Of a stretch of DNA of 64,000 nt, positions 28,023 to 37,136 are shown piece after piece. The stretch is from Albidovulum sp. (GTDB lineage: Bacteria; Pseudomonadota; Alphaproteobacteria; Rhodobacterales; Rhodobacteraceae). The notes under the pieces were generated by a model that saw only the letters and a program-made list of their open reading frames with translations, ran no database searches and was not told the origin of the DNA. Numbering within the stretch: the first letter of the stretch is position 1; each line of letters opens with the position of its first letter. The position numbers were made by a program, and so were the translations under genes. Where the stretch lies: assembly GCA_026989275.1 (NCBI GenBank), contig JALSJQ010000040.1, positions 62,001-126,000 of the forward strand, in the 5' to 3' direction.

Positions 28023-28895
28023 ATGGCCGATCCGCTCGCCCCGCTCATCGACCGGCTGCATGGCGAAGGCCGCCTGCGCGTGTGGTCGCTGGTGATCACC
28101 GTCTTCGGTGATGCGGTCGAGCCGCGGGGCGGCGAGGTGCACCTGGCGCGTCTCCAGGAGCTTCTCGGTCGGCTCGGGATCGAACCCGGCGCCCTTCGCA
28201 CGGCCCTTTCGCGCCTGGCCGCCGATGGCTGGGTAAAGCGGGCGCGACAGGGGCGCAACGCGCTCTACCGTCTGAGCGGGCGGGGGCGGCGCGAATTCGG
28301 CCCGGCGGCGGCGCGGATCTATGCCCCGCCGCGCACCCGGCCGGTGGGGCGCTGGCTGATGGCGATGGGAAACGCCTTGCCCGAAGGGGGGCTGCCCTGG
28401 GGGGTGGGGCCCGGTGGCGCGCCGATGCGGCTTTTCGCGGCGGATGATGCGCCGCGCCTGCCCTCCGACGCTTTCGTCATTTCCGGCGAGATCGTCCGGC
28501 AGGGCGATGGCACGGGGTTCGGACCTGCCGAGGCGAGCGTCGAGATACGCGAGGCTGCGCGGCTGCGCCAGGACATGGCGGCTCTCGCGGCCGCGTCCGG
28601 GCGGCTCGACCCGCTGGCGGCAATGGCGGCGCGCACCCTTCTCGTCCACCGTTTCCGCCGCATCGTGCTGCGCGGCCCCGAATGGCCCGACGAGCTTCTG
28701 CCCCCGGGCTCGCCGCTCAGGGGGCTGCGCCGCGATGTCGCCGGGCTCTATCATTGCCTCGTGCCCGCTTCCGAACGCTGGCTCGACACGGAGGCGCCGG
28801 GTCGCTTCCCGCCTCTGCCGCCGCCCGGACCGTCCATCGCTTCGCGTTTCGGCGCCGGAGCGGTGACGCGGATGCGGCAGGAGGCGGGCGCGTGA
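28023..28895 (+). CDS. paaX: PaaX-family transcriptional regulator
   Basis: A 290-residue PaaX-type repressor. The N-terminal winged helix is VWSLVITVFGDAVEPRGGEVHLARLQELLGRLGIEPGALRTALSRL in pattern (about residues 20-65; family hallmark VRTALSRL-like), followed by DGWVKRARQGRNALYRLS and a C-terminal domain with the Pfam PaaX_C elements (LVHRFRRIVLRGPEWPDELLPP, LYHCL). In E. coli, PaaX binds phenylacetyl-CoA. Here it follows paaZ but also precedes the molybdenum hydroxylase pair by 117 bp, so either set could be its target. The gene symbol is by family. Confidence 0.85.
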   Translation: MADPLAPLIDRLHGEGRLRVWSLVITVFGDAVEPRGGEVHLARLQELLGRLGIEPGALRTALSRLAADGWVKRARQGRNALYRLSGRGRREFGPAAARIYAPPRTRPVGRWLMAMGNALPEGGLPWGVGPGGAPMRLFAADDAPRLPSDAFVISGEIVRQGDGTGFGPAEASVEIREAARLRQDMAALAAASGRLDPLAAMAARTLLVHRFRRIVLRGPEWPDELLPPGSPLRGLRRDVAGLYHCLVPASERWLDTEAPGRFPPLPPPGPSIASRFGAGAVTRMRQEAGA

Positions 28896-29012
28896 GCGGG
28901 TGCGCGGGCCGGAGAGCGGGGCGAGGCGCCGATCCCGTGCCGCGCTCCCGCTGGGCGAATTCCTGCTATGCTGGCCGGAAGGCAGGATGAAGGCGGAAGG
29001 AGGAGAGGCATC

Positions 29013-29483
29013 ATGGCCTACGAGATCCGGGTGAACGGAAGGCGCCATGCCGTCGATCTGCCGGGGGACATGCCGCTCCTGTGGGTGCTCAGGGACGCGC
29101 TCGGCCTCACCGGCACGAAATACGGCTGCGGCGTTGCCGCCTGCGGCGCCTGCACGGTGCATGTCGATGGCGAGGCGGTGCGTTCGTGCCAGTTGCCGCT
29201 CGTCGAGGCGGCGGGGCACGAGATCGTCACCATCGAGGGCATCGGCTCCCCCGAGGCGCTGAGCCTTCTGCAGGAAGCCTGGCTCGCCCATCAGGTGGCC
29301 CAGTGCGGCTACTGTCAACCGGGGCAGATCATGCAGGCGGCGGCGCTTCTGGCGGCCAATCCCGACCCGTCGGATGCCGAGATCGACGCGGCGATGGCCG
29401 GCAACCTCTGCCGATGCGGCACCTATCCGCGGATCCGTGCGGCGATCCGGTCGGCGGCGGGGCTCATGAAGGAGAAGGGCTGA
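29013..29483 (+). CDS. iorA: Molybdenum hydroxylase [2Fe-2S] subunit, isoquinoline 1-oxidoreductase alpha type
   Basis: Iron-sulfur electron-transfer subunit of 156 residues. The plant-type [2Fe-2S] cluster motif C-x4-C-x2-C-x11-C-like spacing is seen in [18 protein letters not shown]...RSC (about residues 38-62). The second cluster uses CGYCQPGQ and CRCGTY (about 99-136). It has no signal peptide, so it would have to be carried out of the cell with the twin-arginine partner. ATG at 29013 has GGAGGAGAGG upstream. Its stop overlaps the next start by one base (TGATG). The isoquinoline name is by closest family; the natural substrate is unknown. Confidence 0.85.
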   Translation: MAYEIRVNGRRHAVDLPGDMPLLWVLRDALGLTGTKYGCGVAACGACTVHVDGEAVRSCQLPLVEAAGHEIVTIEGIGSPEALSLLQEAWLAHQVAQCGYCQPGQIMQAAALLAANPDPSDAEIDAAMAGNLCRCGTYPRIRAAIRSAAGLMKEKG

Positions 29484-31732
29484 TGGGGCGGCTGGGCAGG
29501 ATCACGCGGCGAAGCTTTCTCGTCACCTCCGTGGCCGTGGCCGGCGGGGTGGCCCTCGGGGTGTGGCAGGCGAAGCGCGAACTGCCGAACCCGCTTGCGC
29601 TCGACGAGGGCGAAGCGGCGCTCAACCCGTGGGTGGTCATCACCTCGGACGGATACACCATCGTCACCCCGCGGGCCGAGATGGGGCAGGGGGTGCATAC
29701 CACGCTTGCGGCGCTCGTGGCCGAGGAGCTCGAAGTGCCGTGGGAGGAGATCCGCACGATCCACGGCCCTGCGGCCCGGGCCTATTTCAACGGGGCGCTG
29801 CTGCGCGCGGCCGTGCCCTGGCCCGGTTACGAGATCACCGGATGGAAGGAATGGCTGGCCGATGCCACCTTCGTTCTGCCGAAGATGCTCGGGCTTCAGG
29901 TGACGGGCGGTTCGACCTCGATGCTCGACGGGTTCGACAAGATGCGTCTTGCCGGCGCCGCGGCCCGGGAAACGCTGAAGACGGCGGCGGCCCGCCGCTG
30001 GGGGCTCGAGCGCGAGGATGTGCGGGCCGAGAACGGCAAGGTTATCGCGCCCGACGGCCGTGCCATTCCCTATTTCGATCTCGCGGTCCAGGCGGCCGAC
30101 ATCGACCCGCCCTCCGATCTCGTGCTCAAGCCCCGCAGCGAATGGCGCTATCTCGGTCATGCCATGCCGCGGGTGGACATGGTGCCGAAGATCACCGGGC
30201 GGGCCACCTTCGGCATCGATGTGCGCCTGCCGGGGATGAAGTTCGCCACCGTTCGTCGCAACCCCAGGCTCGGCGGCAGGATGCGCGACCACGACCCGGC
30301 CCCGGCTCTTGCCATGCCGGGCGTGGAGAAGGTGATCGCCCTCGACGACGGGGTGGTGGTCGTCGCGGACAATACCTGGCTGGCGATGCAGGCGGCCCGG
30401 GCCATTCCGATCGAATGGGAGGACTCCCCCCATCCGCCGACGACATCGGCCCAGATCGCCCGTCTCGAGGCGGCATTCGATGCCGAACCCGACTCGGTCA
30501 TGCGGGATGACGGGGACGCGGTGGCCGCCATCGCTCGCGCGCCGACCGAGAAGGTGATCGAGGCCGAATATCGCGTGCCCTGGCTCGCGCATGCCACGAT
30601 GGAGCCGATGAATGCCACCGCCCTTCTCGAGGAGGACGTGCTGACGATCTGGGCTCCGAACCAGGCCCCGACCCTCATCCGTGCCAAGGCGGCCGCGCTT
30701 GCCGGGGTGCCGGAAGATCGGGTCGAGGTGCACACGACCTATCTGGGCGGCGGCTTCGGCCGGCGGGCCGAGACCGATTTCGCGCTGATCGCGGTCGAGG
30801 CGGCGAAGGCCCTGCCCGGCGTGCCGGTGCAGGTGACTTGGTCGCGCGAGGAGGACATGACCCACGACTTCTACCGTCCTGCGGCCATGGCCCGGATGAA
30901 GGGCGTGGTGAACGAGGACGGCATCGCCGCCTTCTATGGCCGCGTGAGCGCGCCGGCGCTGGGGCGGCAGGCGGGCCGACGACTTTCGGGCATCGCCTCG
31001 CCGGGGCCGGACCGCATGATCGTCGAGGGCATGTTCGACCAGCCCTACGGCATTCCCGATTATCGCGTCGAGGGCTATGCCGCCGATCTCGACATCCCCG
31101 TGGGCTTCTGGCGCTCGGTCGGCAATTCCTGCAACGGATTCTTCCACGAGAGCTTCATCGACGAGCTTGCCCTGGCCGCGGGGCGCGACCCGATGGAACT
31201 GCGGATCGAGCTCGTGCGGCGGGTGCATGAGCCTTCGGCGAGAGTGCTCGAGGCGGTGGCCGAGATGAGCGGCTGGGGCGGGCCGAAGGAGAGCGGGGTG
31301 GGCCGCGGCGTCGCTTTCACCCATTCCTTCGGCACGCCGGTGGCTCAGGTGATCGAGGTCGGCCGGAGCGGGGAGGGGATCCGTCTCCTTCGGGCGTGGA
31401 TCGCCTGCGATCCGGGCATCGCCCTCGACCCGCTCAATGTCGAGGCACAGATGATCTCGGGCATGGTCTATGGGCTCTCGGCGGCCATCTTCGGCGAGAT
31501 CGGCTTCGAGGACGGGGCGGTGATCCAGTCGAACTTCCCCGATTACGAAGCGTTGCGCCTGCCGCAGATGCCCACGGTGGAGGTGCGGATCCTCGAGAGC
31601 GGCAGGCCCCTGGGCGGGATCGGCGAGCCCGGCACGCCACCCTCGATGCCGGCGCTGGCGAATGCCGTCTTCGATCTGACCGGGCAGCGGATCCGCACCC
31701 TGCCCCTTGGCAAGGCCCTGAGCTTCGCCTAG
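29483..31732 (+). CDS. iorB: Molybdenum hydroxylase catalytic subunit, isoquinoline 1-oxidoreductase beta type
   Basis: Molybdopterin-binding subunit of 749 residues, xanthine dehydrogenase/aldehyde oxidase superfamily. It opens with a twin-arginine signal (TRRSFLVTSVAVAGG, residues 8-22), so it is exported folded to the periplasm. Molybdopterin and active-site elements include EMGQGVHTTLAALVAEEL, LGGGFGRRAETDF, and the near-terminal GEPGTPPSMPALANA bearing the family's catalytic glutamate. Such two-subunit enzymes hydroxylate N-heterocycles or oxidise aldehydes, passing electrons to a cytochrome or quinone. It forms an operon with iorA and probably with the FMN reductase downstream. Confidence 0.88.
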   Translation: MGRLGRITRRSFLVTSVAVAGGVALGVWQAKRELPNPLALDEGEAALNPWVVITSDGYTIVTPRAEMGQGVHTTLAALVAEELEVPWEEIRTIHGPAARAYFNGALLRAAVPWPGYEITGWKEWLADATFVLPKMLGLQVTGGSTSMLDGFDKMRLAGAAARETLKTAAARRWGLEREDVRAENGKVIAPDGRAIPYFDLAVQAADIDPPSDLVLKPRSEWRYLGHAMPRVDMVPKITGRATFGIDVRLPGMKFATVRRNPRLGGRMRDHDPAPALAMPGVEKVIALDDGVVVVADNTWLAMQAARAIPIEWEDSPHPPTTSAQIARLEAAFDAEPDSVMRDDGDAVAAIARAPTEKVIEAEYRVPWLAHATMEPMNATALLEEDVLTIWAPNQAPTLIRAKAAALAGVPEDRVEVHTTYLGGGFGRRAETDFALIAVEAAKALPGVPVQVTWSREEDMTHDFYRPAAMARMKGVVNEDGIAAFYGRVSAPALGRQAGRRLSGIASPGPDRMIVEGMFDQPYGIPDYRVEGYAADLDIPVGFWRSVGNSCNGFFHESFIDELALAAGRDPMELRIELVRRVHEPSARVLEAVAEMSGWGGPKESGVGRGVAFTHSFGTPVAQVIEVGRSGEGIRLLRAWIACDPGIALDPLNVEAQMISGMVYGLSAAIFGEIGFEDGAVIQSNFPDYEALRLPQMPTVEVRILESGRPLGGIGEPGTPPSMPALANAVFDLTGQRIRTLPLGKALSFA

Positions 31733-31765
31733 CTCTCCGGTGAGGTGGCCGGAAGGGAAGACGCC

Positions 31766-32326
31766 ATGAACATTCTCGGCATCTGCGGGTCCTTGCGGAA
31801 GGATTCCTTCAACCGCAAGCTGCTGCACGAGGCGGCGGCCGTGCTGGCACCCGAGCGTTTCGAGGAGGCCGATCTGCGGCTGCCGCTCTACGACGGGGAT
31901 CTCGAGGCGGCCGAGGGCATCCCGCCCGCCGTGCAGGCCTTGGCCGACGCCATCGCCGCGGCCGACGGGGTCATCATCGCCTCGCCCGAATACAACAAGG
32001 CCTATTCCGGTGTTCTGAAGAACGCGCTCGACTGGGTCAGCCGGGTGAAGGGCAATCCGTGGGAGGACAAGCCGGTGGCGATCCTGTCGGCGGCGGCGGG
32101 TCGCGAGGGGGGCGCACGCGGCCAGTTCGCCCTGCGGCTGGCGCTGGCGCCTTTCCGGGTGCGGATCGTGCCGGGGCCCGAGGTTCTGGTCGCCCGGCCC
32201 GCCGAACAGTTCGATCCGGAAGGTCGGCTCGTCGGAGAAAGCTATCGCGCCGCGCTCGAAGGGCTGATGGCGGCGCTCCGGCGCGAGATCGGGCGCTCTT
32301 TTGCGCACGGCCCGGAAAGTGGCTGA
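31766..32326 (+). CDS. NADPH-dependent FMN reductase
   Basis: Flavodoxin-fold oxidoreductase of 186 residues. FMN-binding elements are GSLRKDSFNRKLL (residues 8-20) and SPEYNKAYSGVLKNALDWVSR (about 73-93). The family reduces FMN, quinones, chromate or azo compounds with NAD(P)H. The ATG has GGAAGGGAAG upstream. It starts 33 bp after iorB on the same strand, so co-transcription is likely, but a functional link with the periplasmic hydroxylase is not evident. Confidence 0.9.
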   Translation: MNILGICGSLRKDSFNRKLLHEAAAVLAPERFEEADLRLPLYDGDLEAAEGIPPAVQALADAIAAADGVIIASPEYNKAYSGVLKNALDWVSRVKGNPWEDKPVAILSAAAGREGGARGQFALRLALAPFRVRIVPGPEVLVARPAEQFDPEGRLVGESYRAALEGLMAALRREIGRSFAHGPESG

Positions 32327-32414
32327 CGCCTCCGCCCGGCGGTGGGCCTGCGCTTCCTGGAGATGCGGAAGGCGGTGGAAACCCCTTTGCGTGAATGCAG
32401 GCGGGCGCGACGCC

Positions 32415-33476
32415 CTAGCTCCCATCGCCCCGGGCGGGCAAAGCACCGGCGCGCTCGTCGAAGATGCCGGCGAGGTGGGCGATGAGCATGAAGGCCCGGG
32501 CCGAGCGCGTGTCGGCAAAGGCGGCGAGGTCGGCATCGGAGGCATTCTCGGCCCAGGCGGTGAAGGTCAGCTCGAACTGGCGCAGGAAATGCAGCGCCGC
32601 ATCGCGGAAGACCGAATCCTTCTTCATCCGGCCGCGTGCGAGGGCAAGGGCGGAGCGGTCGCGGATGCCGGCCAGCTCGCGCACCGCCTTGCCGCGCTCG
32701 CCGGCCGCGAAGCGCCGCCAGGCCTCGACCGGGGCATGGACCGGTCGCAGATCGTCGGTATAGATCCCGTCCTGCGAGAGCAGCGTGAGCGTATCCTGGG
32801 CGGCGCGCAGGAAGCGGGCCATCTGCGGATCTCGCAGGGCCTTGCGGAGAATGGCAAAGCCTTCGGCGTCGTGCTCGTCGTGGGGGAAGTTGGCGGCCCG
32901 GATCACCTCCTCGACGGTGAGCGGTGCCGAAGGCGGCGGCGGTTCCCCGGCAAGGTCGAGCCCGAGGCTCGGCTGATCCGGCGGAATGTCGGCGTGGCGG
33001 CTTCCGGGCAGGAAGGCCGGGATTTCGCGGGGGCGGCCCGCCCGTTCGTCCTTGAGCGTCTCGAGCATGGCCTCGGTGCGCCGCTGGGCCGCGGCCAGTT
33101 CGGCAAGACGCTTCTCGAGGGCGGGGTTGAGCTGCCCGGACTGGGTCTGCACCACATAGCTGTGGCGGAGCGCGTCGATCGCGGCCTGAAGCCGCCGCGC
33201 CTCCTCGCGCAGCACCCGGGCGGTGCGCGCGGCGATCGCTGCGACCCAGATGACGGCGACGGGCAGAAGAACCGCGATCAGGGTGATGACGAAACGGGTC
33301 GGGTCGAAGGTGACATGGCCGTCCTCGCCCGCGAAGACGAACAGCACCACCGCCCCGAGCCACAGCACCGTGAGAACCGAGGCGGCCAGTTCGATGGCGG
33401 TGAAGCGTGGTCGTCGCTCCCGCCTGAACAGGAGCCCCATGTCGAGCGGCGGATCCTCGTGCTGGCGCCGTGTCAT
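32415..33476 (-). CDS. Membrane protein of unknown function with coiled coil
   Basis: A 353-residue protein not assigned to a characterised family. Two transmembrane helices are seen at about residues 27-49 and 60-82, followed by a Glu/Arg/Ala-rich coiled coil (about 83-145), a proline-rich linker (160-190), and a conserved-looking helical C-terminal domain (about 190-335) with FAILRKALRDPQMARFLRAAQDTLTLLSQDGI. Similar proteins occur in alphaproteobacteria with no assigned role (recollection, not checked). It lies 71 bp downstream of greA on the same strand, so may be co-transcribed. A second in-frame ATG at 33440 is possible. Confidence 0.8.
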   Translation of the reverse strand: MTRRQHEDPPLDMGLLFRRERRPRFTAIELAASVLTVLWLGAVVLFVFAGEDGHVTFDPTRFVITLIAVLLPVAVIWVAAIAARTARVLREEARRLQAAIDALRHSYVVQTQSGQLNPALEKRLAELAAAQRRTEAMLETLKDERAGRPREIPAFLPGSRHADIPPDQPSLGLDLAGEPPPPSAPLTVEEVIRAANFPHDEHDAEGFAILRKALRDPQMARFLRAAQDTLTLLSQDGIYTDDLRPVHAPVEAWRRFAAGERGKAVRELAGIRDRSALALARGRMKKDSVFRDAALHFLRQFELTFTAWAENASDADLAAFADTRSARAFMLIAHLAGIFDERAGALPARGDGS

Positions 33477-33547
33477 GCCATCCCCGTCTCCGGCCGCGTT
33501 GCACCCTTCCGGGGCAGGATGTCTGCCGTCGGGAACGGCCGGTCGGT

Positions 33548-34018
33548 TCAGATATACTCGACCTTGAGGATTTCGTAAGAGCGAATTCCGCCCGGCGTGC
33601 GCACCTCGACGCTGTCTCCTTCCTCCTTGCCGATCAGGGCGCGAGCAAGGGGGGATTTCAGGTTGAGCTTGCCGCGCTCGAGATCGGCCTCGGCCTCGCC
33701 CACGATCTGGTAGGTCTTCTCCTCGTCGGTTTCTTCGTCGACAATGGTGACGGTGGCGCCGAACTTGATCGGCCCCGAGAGGCGGGAGACGTCGATCACC
33801 TCGGCCCGCGAGAGAATGGCCTCGAGCTCCTTTATCCGCCCCTCGATGAAGCTCTGCTTCTCGCGGGCGGCATGGTATTCGGCGTTTTCCGACAGATCGC
33901 CATGCTCGCGGGCTTCGGCAATGGCGCGGATGACGGCGGGCCGTTCCTCGCTCTTGAGCCGCTTGAGCTCTTCCTCGAGGGCGGCGTAGCCCTCGCGGGT
34001 GATCGGTATCTTGTCCAT
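33548..34018 (-). CDS. greA: Transcription elongation factor GreA
   Basis: Rescues backtracked RNA polymerase by stimulating transcript cleavage. The product is 156 residues. The N-terminal coiled coil carries the acidic tip [22 protein letters not shown] (about residues 34-55; the DLSENAEY acidic loop is diagnostic), and the C-terminal FKBP-like domain ends [23 protein letters not shown]. The start at 34018 gives the standard opening MDKIPIT; the frame extends upstream without similarity. It is divergent from the ETF dehydrogenase gene. Confidence 0.97.
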   Translation of the reverse strand: MDKIPITREGYAALEEELKRLKSEERPAVIRAIAEAREHGDLSENAEYHAAREKQSFIEGRIKELEAILSRAEVIDVSRLSGPIKFGATVTIVDEETDEEKTYQIVGEAEADLERGKLNLKSPLARALIGKEEGDSVEVRTPGGIRSYEILKVEYI

Positions 34019-34315
34019 CTCTCGTCCTGCCTGACAGGTTTCGCCAAGGGGCATTCCGGCCGCCGCGCGGCCCCGCCGGGCATGCGGGCCCGGGCCGCCT
34101 TGCCGCGACGCCGTTTCGAAAGCCGGATAAAGCCCGTGCCGCCTCGCCGAGTCAAGGGGGCGTCGGGGTGCAGGGGCAGCTCCGCCGATCGGAACCGGGG
34201 CCCGCCCGCAGCGACGCAACGTCCGCTGCACCGCGGCGATTGACCGGCGGAGGCGGGGCGGCTAGACCTGACGGAAACGTCAACTGCCGTAATCCGTCAG
34301 CCCGGGGAGCCTCAG

Positions 34316-35968
34316 ATGAGCGAAGAGATCGAGCGCGAGACGATGGAATTCGACGTGGTGATCGTGGGAGCCGGCCCGGCGGGGCTTTCGGCCGCGATCC
34401 GCATCAAGCAGCTCGACCCGGATCTTTCGGTGGTGGTGCTCGAGAAGGGCTCCGAGGTCGGCGCGCACATCCTCTCGGGAGCGGTGCTCGACCCGATCGG
34501 CCTCGATGCCCTCATCCCCGACTGGAAGGAGAAGGGCGCGCCCGTCACCGTGCCGGTGAAGGAGGATCGCTTCTACATTCTCGGCGAGGCGGGGCAGATG
34601 CGCATTCCCAACTGGCCGATGCCGCCGCTGATGAACAATCACGGCAACTACATCGTCTCGATGGCCAATGTCTGCCGCTGGATGGCCGAGCAGGCCGAGG
34701 CGCTCGGGGTCGAGATCTTTCCCGGCATGTCCTGCAACACGCTGGTCTGGCGCGAGGACGGGTCGCTCCACGGTGTGGTGGCCGGCGAATTCGGCCTCGG
34801 GAAGGACGGCACCCCGGGGCCGGGATACGAGCCCGGCGTCAACGTGGTCGGCAGGTATGTGCTTCTGGCCGAAGGCGCACGGGGCAATCTCTCGAAGCAG
34901 CTCATCGCCCGTTTCGGGCTCGACAAGGACAGCGACGTGCCGAAATTCGGCCTCGGCATGAAGGAAATCTGGGAAGTGAAGCCCGAAAACCACCGCGAGG
35001 GCCTCGTCATCCACACGATGGGCTGGCCGCTCGGCAGGAACGCCGGTGGCGGCGGCTTCATATACCACCTCAACAACAACCAGGTGTTCGTCGGCTTCGT
35101 CGTTCATCTCAACTACGAGAACCCGCACCTGTTTCCCTACATGGAGTTCCAGCGTTGGAAACATCACCCGCTGGTGGCGAAGATGCTCGAGGGCGGCAAG
35201 CGGGTGGCCTACGGGGCGCGGGCGCTCTCCGAAGGCGGCTGGCAGTCGATCCCGAAGGTGGTGTTCCCGGGCGGCGCCCTCATCGGCTGCGCCGCGGGGC
35301 TGGTGAACGTGCCGCGGATCAAGGGCAATCACAATGCCATGCTCTCGGGCAAGATGGCGGCCGAGGCGGTCGTCGAGGCGATCCGCGCCGGCCGCGAGGG
35401 CGACGAGCTGACCGCATACGAAACCGCGCTGCGTACCGGGCCGGTGGCGAAGGATCTCAAGCCCGTGCGCAACGTCAAGCCGCTCTGGTCGCGTTTCGGC
35501 ATGTGGGCGTCGCTCGCTCTCGGCGGGCTCGACATGTGGGTGGCGAGCCTGTTCGGGGTCAACCTCTTCGGAACGCTGCGCCACGGCAAGACCGACGCCG
35601 CCGCCACCGGCAAGGCGGCCGACCATCCCAGGATCGACTATCCCCGGCCCGACGGCACGCTCAGCTTCGACCGGCTGACCAATGTCGCCTATTCCTTCAC
35701 CAATCACGACGAGAGCCAGCCGAGTCATCTCAGGCTCAAGGACCCGGACGTGCCGATCAGGGTCAATCTGCCGCTCTATGACGAGCCGGCGCAACGCTAC
35801 TGCCCGGCCGGTGTCTATGAGGTGGTCGAGGAAGGCGAGGTTCCGACCTTCGTCGTCAACTTCCAGAACTGCGTCCACTGCAAGACCTGCGACATCAAGG
35901 ATCCGAGCCAGAACATCGTCTGGACCTGTCCGCAGGGGGGGGACGGGCCGAATTATCCCAACATGTGA
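34316..35968 (+). CDS. Electron transfer flavoprotein-ubiquinone oxidoreductase
   Basis: Passes electrons from ETF, reduced by acyl-CoA dehydrogenases, to the ubiquinone pool at the inner membrane. The 550-residue length is normal. The FAD-binding GAGPAGLSAA lies at residues 18-27. A hydrophobic membrane-contact segment is present in the middle. The C-terminal [4Fe-4S] site is NCVHCKTCDIKD...WTCPQGG with four cysteines. Among neighbours it fits catabolism by beta-oxidation-like routes such as phenylacetate, although no ETF genes are in the window. Start is at ATG 34316. Confidence 0.95.
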   Translation: MSEEIERETMEFDVVIVGAGPAGLSAAIRIKQLDPDLSVVVLEKGSEVGAHILSGAVLDPIGLDALIPDWKEKGAPVTVPVKEDRFYILGEAGQMRIPNWPMPPLMNNHGNYIVSMANVCRWMAEQAEALGVEIFPGMSCNTLVWREDGSLHGVVAGEFGLGKDGTPGPGYEPGVNVVGRYVLLAEGARGNLSKQLIARFGLDKDSDVPKFGLGMKEIWEVKPENHREGLVIHTMGWPLGRNAGGGGFIYHLNNNQVFVGFVVHLNYENPHLFPYMEFQRWKHHPLVAKMLEGGKRVAYGARALSEGGWQSIPKVVFPGGALIGCAAGLVNVPRIKGNHNAMLSGKMAAEAVVEAIRAGREGDELTAYETALRTGPVAKDLKPVRNVKPLWSRFGMWASLALGGLDMWVASLFGVNLFGTLRHGKTDAAATGKAADHPRIDYPRPDGTLSFDRLTNVAYSFTNHDESQPSHLRLKDPDVPIRVNLPLYDEPAQRYCPAGVYEVVEEGEVPTFVVNFQNCVHCKTCDIKDPSQNIVWTCPQGGDGPNYPNM

Positions 35969-36241
35969 AGGCGGTGGTGGCCGCGCCCGCGGAGGGGCGA
36001 AGCCGGCCGCACGAGGCCGCTCGGGATGCGCAGCGCGTGCCCACTGCGCGAAGAGCTGCCCGCAGGCAGTGGTTGCCGATGGGGCGACGCCGACGAGAAC
36101 CACCGCCCGAGCGGACTGTTCGGCGGTGGTCGTCGCCGATACGACACGCGACGGCACGGCCCCATCCGCCAGAGCCGGCCCCTCCGCCGGTGCCGTGCGG
36201 CCGGAATGCGCGGAAGGGCCGAAGGTGGCGCCGGCAGGCCG

Positions 36242-36709
36242 TCAGCGGATGCCGTTGGCCTGCTGCAATTCGCGGATGTAGCGGATGACGAGCCGGACCT
36301 CGCCTTCGGTGATCGCCTCGACCGGCGGCATGTTGCCGAAGCGCCAGTGATGGGCCTGAACGCCGTTTTTCGCAGCCAGCAGGAAGGCGATGTCGGCATG
36401 ATGGGCGGGGCGGTAGATCTGATGGACGAGCGGCGGCGCCACCCCCGCCTGCCCGGCGGCATTCCGGCCGTGGCAGCTGGCGCACTTGGCTTCGAAGACA
36501 CGCCGGCCCATCTCGGCCTGGGGCGAGAAGCTTTCGGGCAGTTTCACCTCGGCAAGAGGCGCCCCCGGCTCGGTGGCGTTGGCCGCCGCGTCGCCCGTTG
36601 CCGGTGCGGAGCGGCCGGCATTTTCGGGCGGCGTGGCGCTCTGCCAGATGGCCCATCCGCCGACCCCGAACACCACCACCGCCGCTACGAGAAGCCAGGT
36701 CCTGTTCAT
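36242..36709 (-). CDS. Membrane-anchored c-type cytochrome
   Basis: A 155-residue protein with one N-terminal transmembrane anchor (TWLLVAAVVVFGVGGWAIW, residues 3-21), a low-complexity Ala/Gly/Pro linker (about 25-55), and one heme-binding domain. CASCHG (about residue 77) is the CxxCH heme site, and GNMPPVEAI supplies the methionine ligand. The heme domain faces the periplasm. The ATG at 36709 is chosen because the anchor directly follows it. It is convergent with the ETF dehydrogenase gene and may act as a small electron carrier; partner unknown. Confidence 0.88.
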   Translation of the reverse strand: MNRTWLLVAAVVVFGVGGWAIWQSATPPENAGRSAPATGDAAANATEPGAPLAEVKLPESFSPQAEMGRRVFEAKCASCHGRNAAGQAGVAPPLVHQIYRPAHHADIAFLLAAKNGVQAHHWRFGNMPPVEAITEGEVRLVIRYIRELQQANGIR

Positions 36710-36933
36710 CTGAGCGCTCTCCCGATGTCGCGGTTTCCGGCATGCCCGCCCTGACGCAGGCAGATGCTTCACGGCCCGGATCATTGCATGGAAGCGCGCT
36801 CCTGTCGCCTCCCGCCCGGCGGAGATGCGGTGACAAATGCGTGAGCGGTGCCCGACTCCGGGAACGCCGTCCCCGCGCCTGCCGAACGGCGAAAGCGCCG
36901 GTCCATGCAATGAGCGCCGGTTTAGGGGGGAGG

Positions 36934-37010
36934 TGGTACCGCCTCCTGGATTCGAACCAGGGACCCCCAGATCCACAATCTGGTGCTCTAACCAACTGAG
37001 CTAAGGCGGC
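36934..37010 (-). tRNA. tRNA-His (GTG anticodon)
   Basis: A full cloverleaf is readable on the minus strand: acceptor GCCGCCT with AGGCGGT, D-arm GCTC/GAGC, anticodon stem CCAGA/TCTGG enclosing TTGTGGA (anticodon GTG), five-base variable loop, and T-arm CCTGG TTCGAAT CCAGG. The CCA end is encoded (36936-36934). Base 1 is G paired with U72, the discriminator is A73, and the base preceding G1 is T, so the usual G-1 of tRNA-His is not encoded. This matches an exception reported in alphaproteobacteria. Confidence 0.96.
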
Positions 37011-37136
37011 ACGCGCAGCCCCATTATCGCCCCGGGCGGGCGATTGCAAGAGCCCCTGTCGGCTCCGTCTCTTCCCTTGTCATCTCCGGGATGCTGGGCC
37101 AGATTGCGATGGACGGGGAAGACCGGGGGCCGAGGC

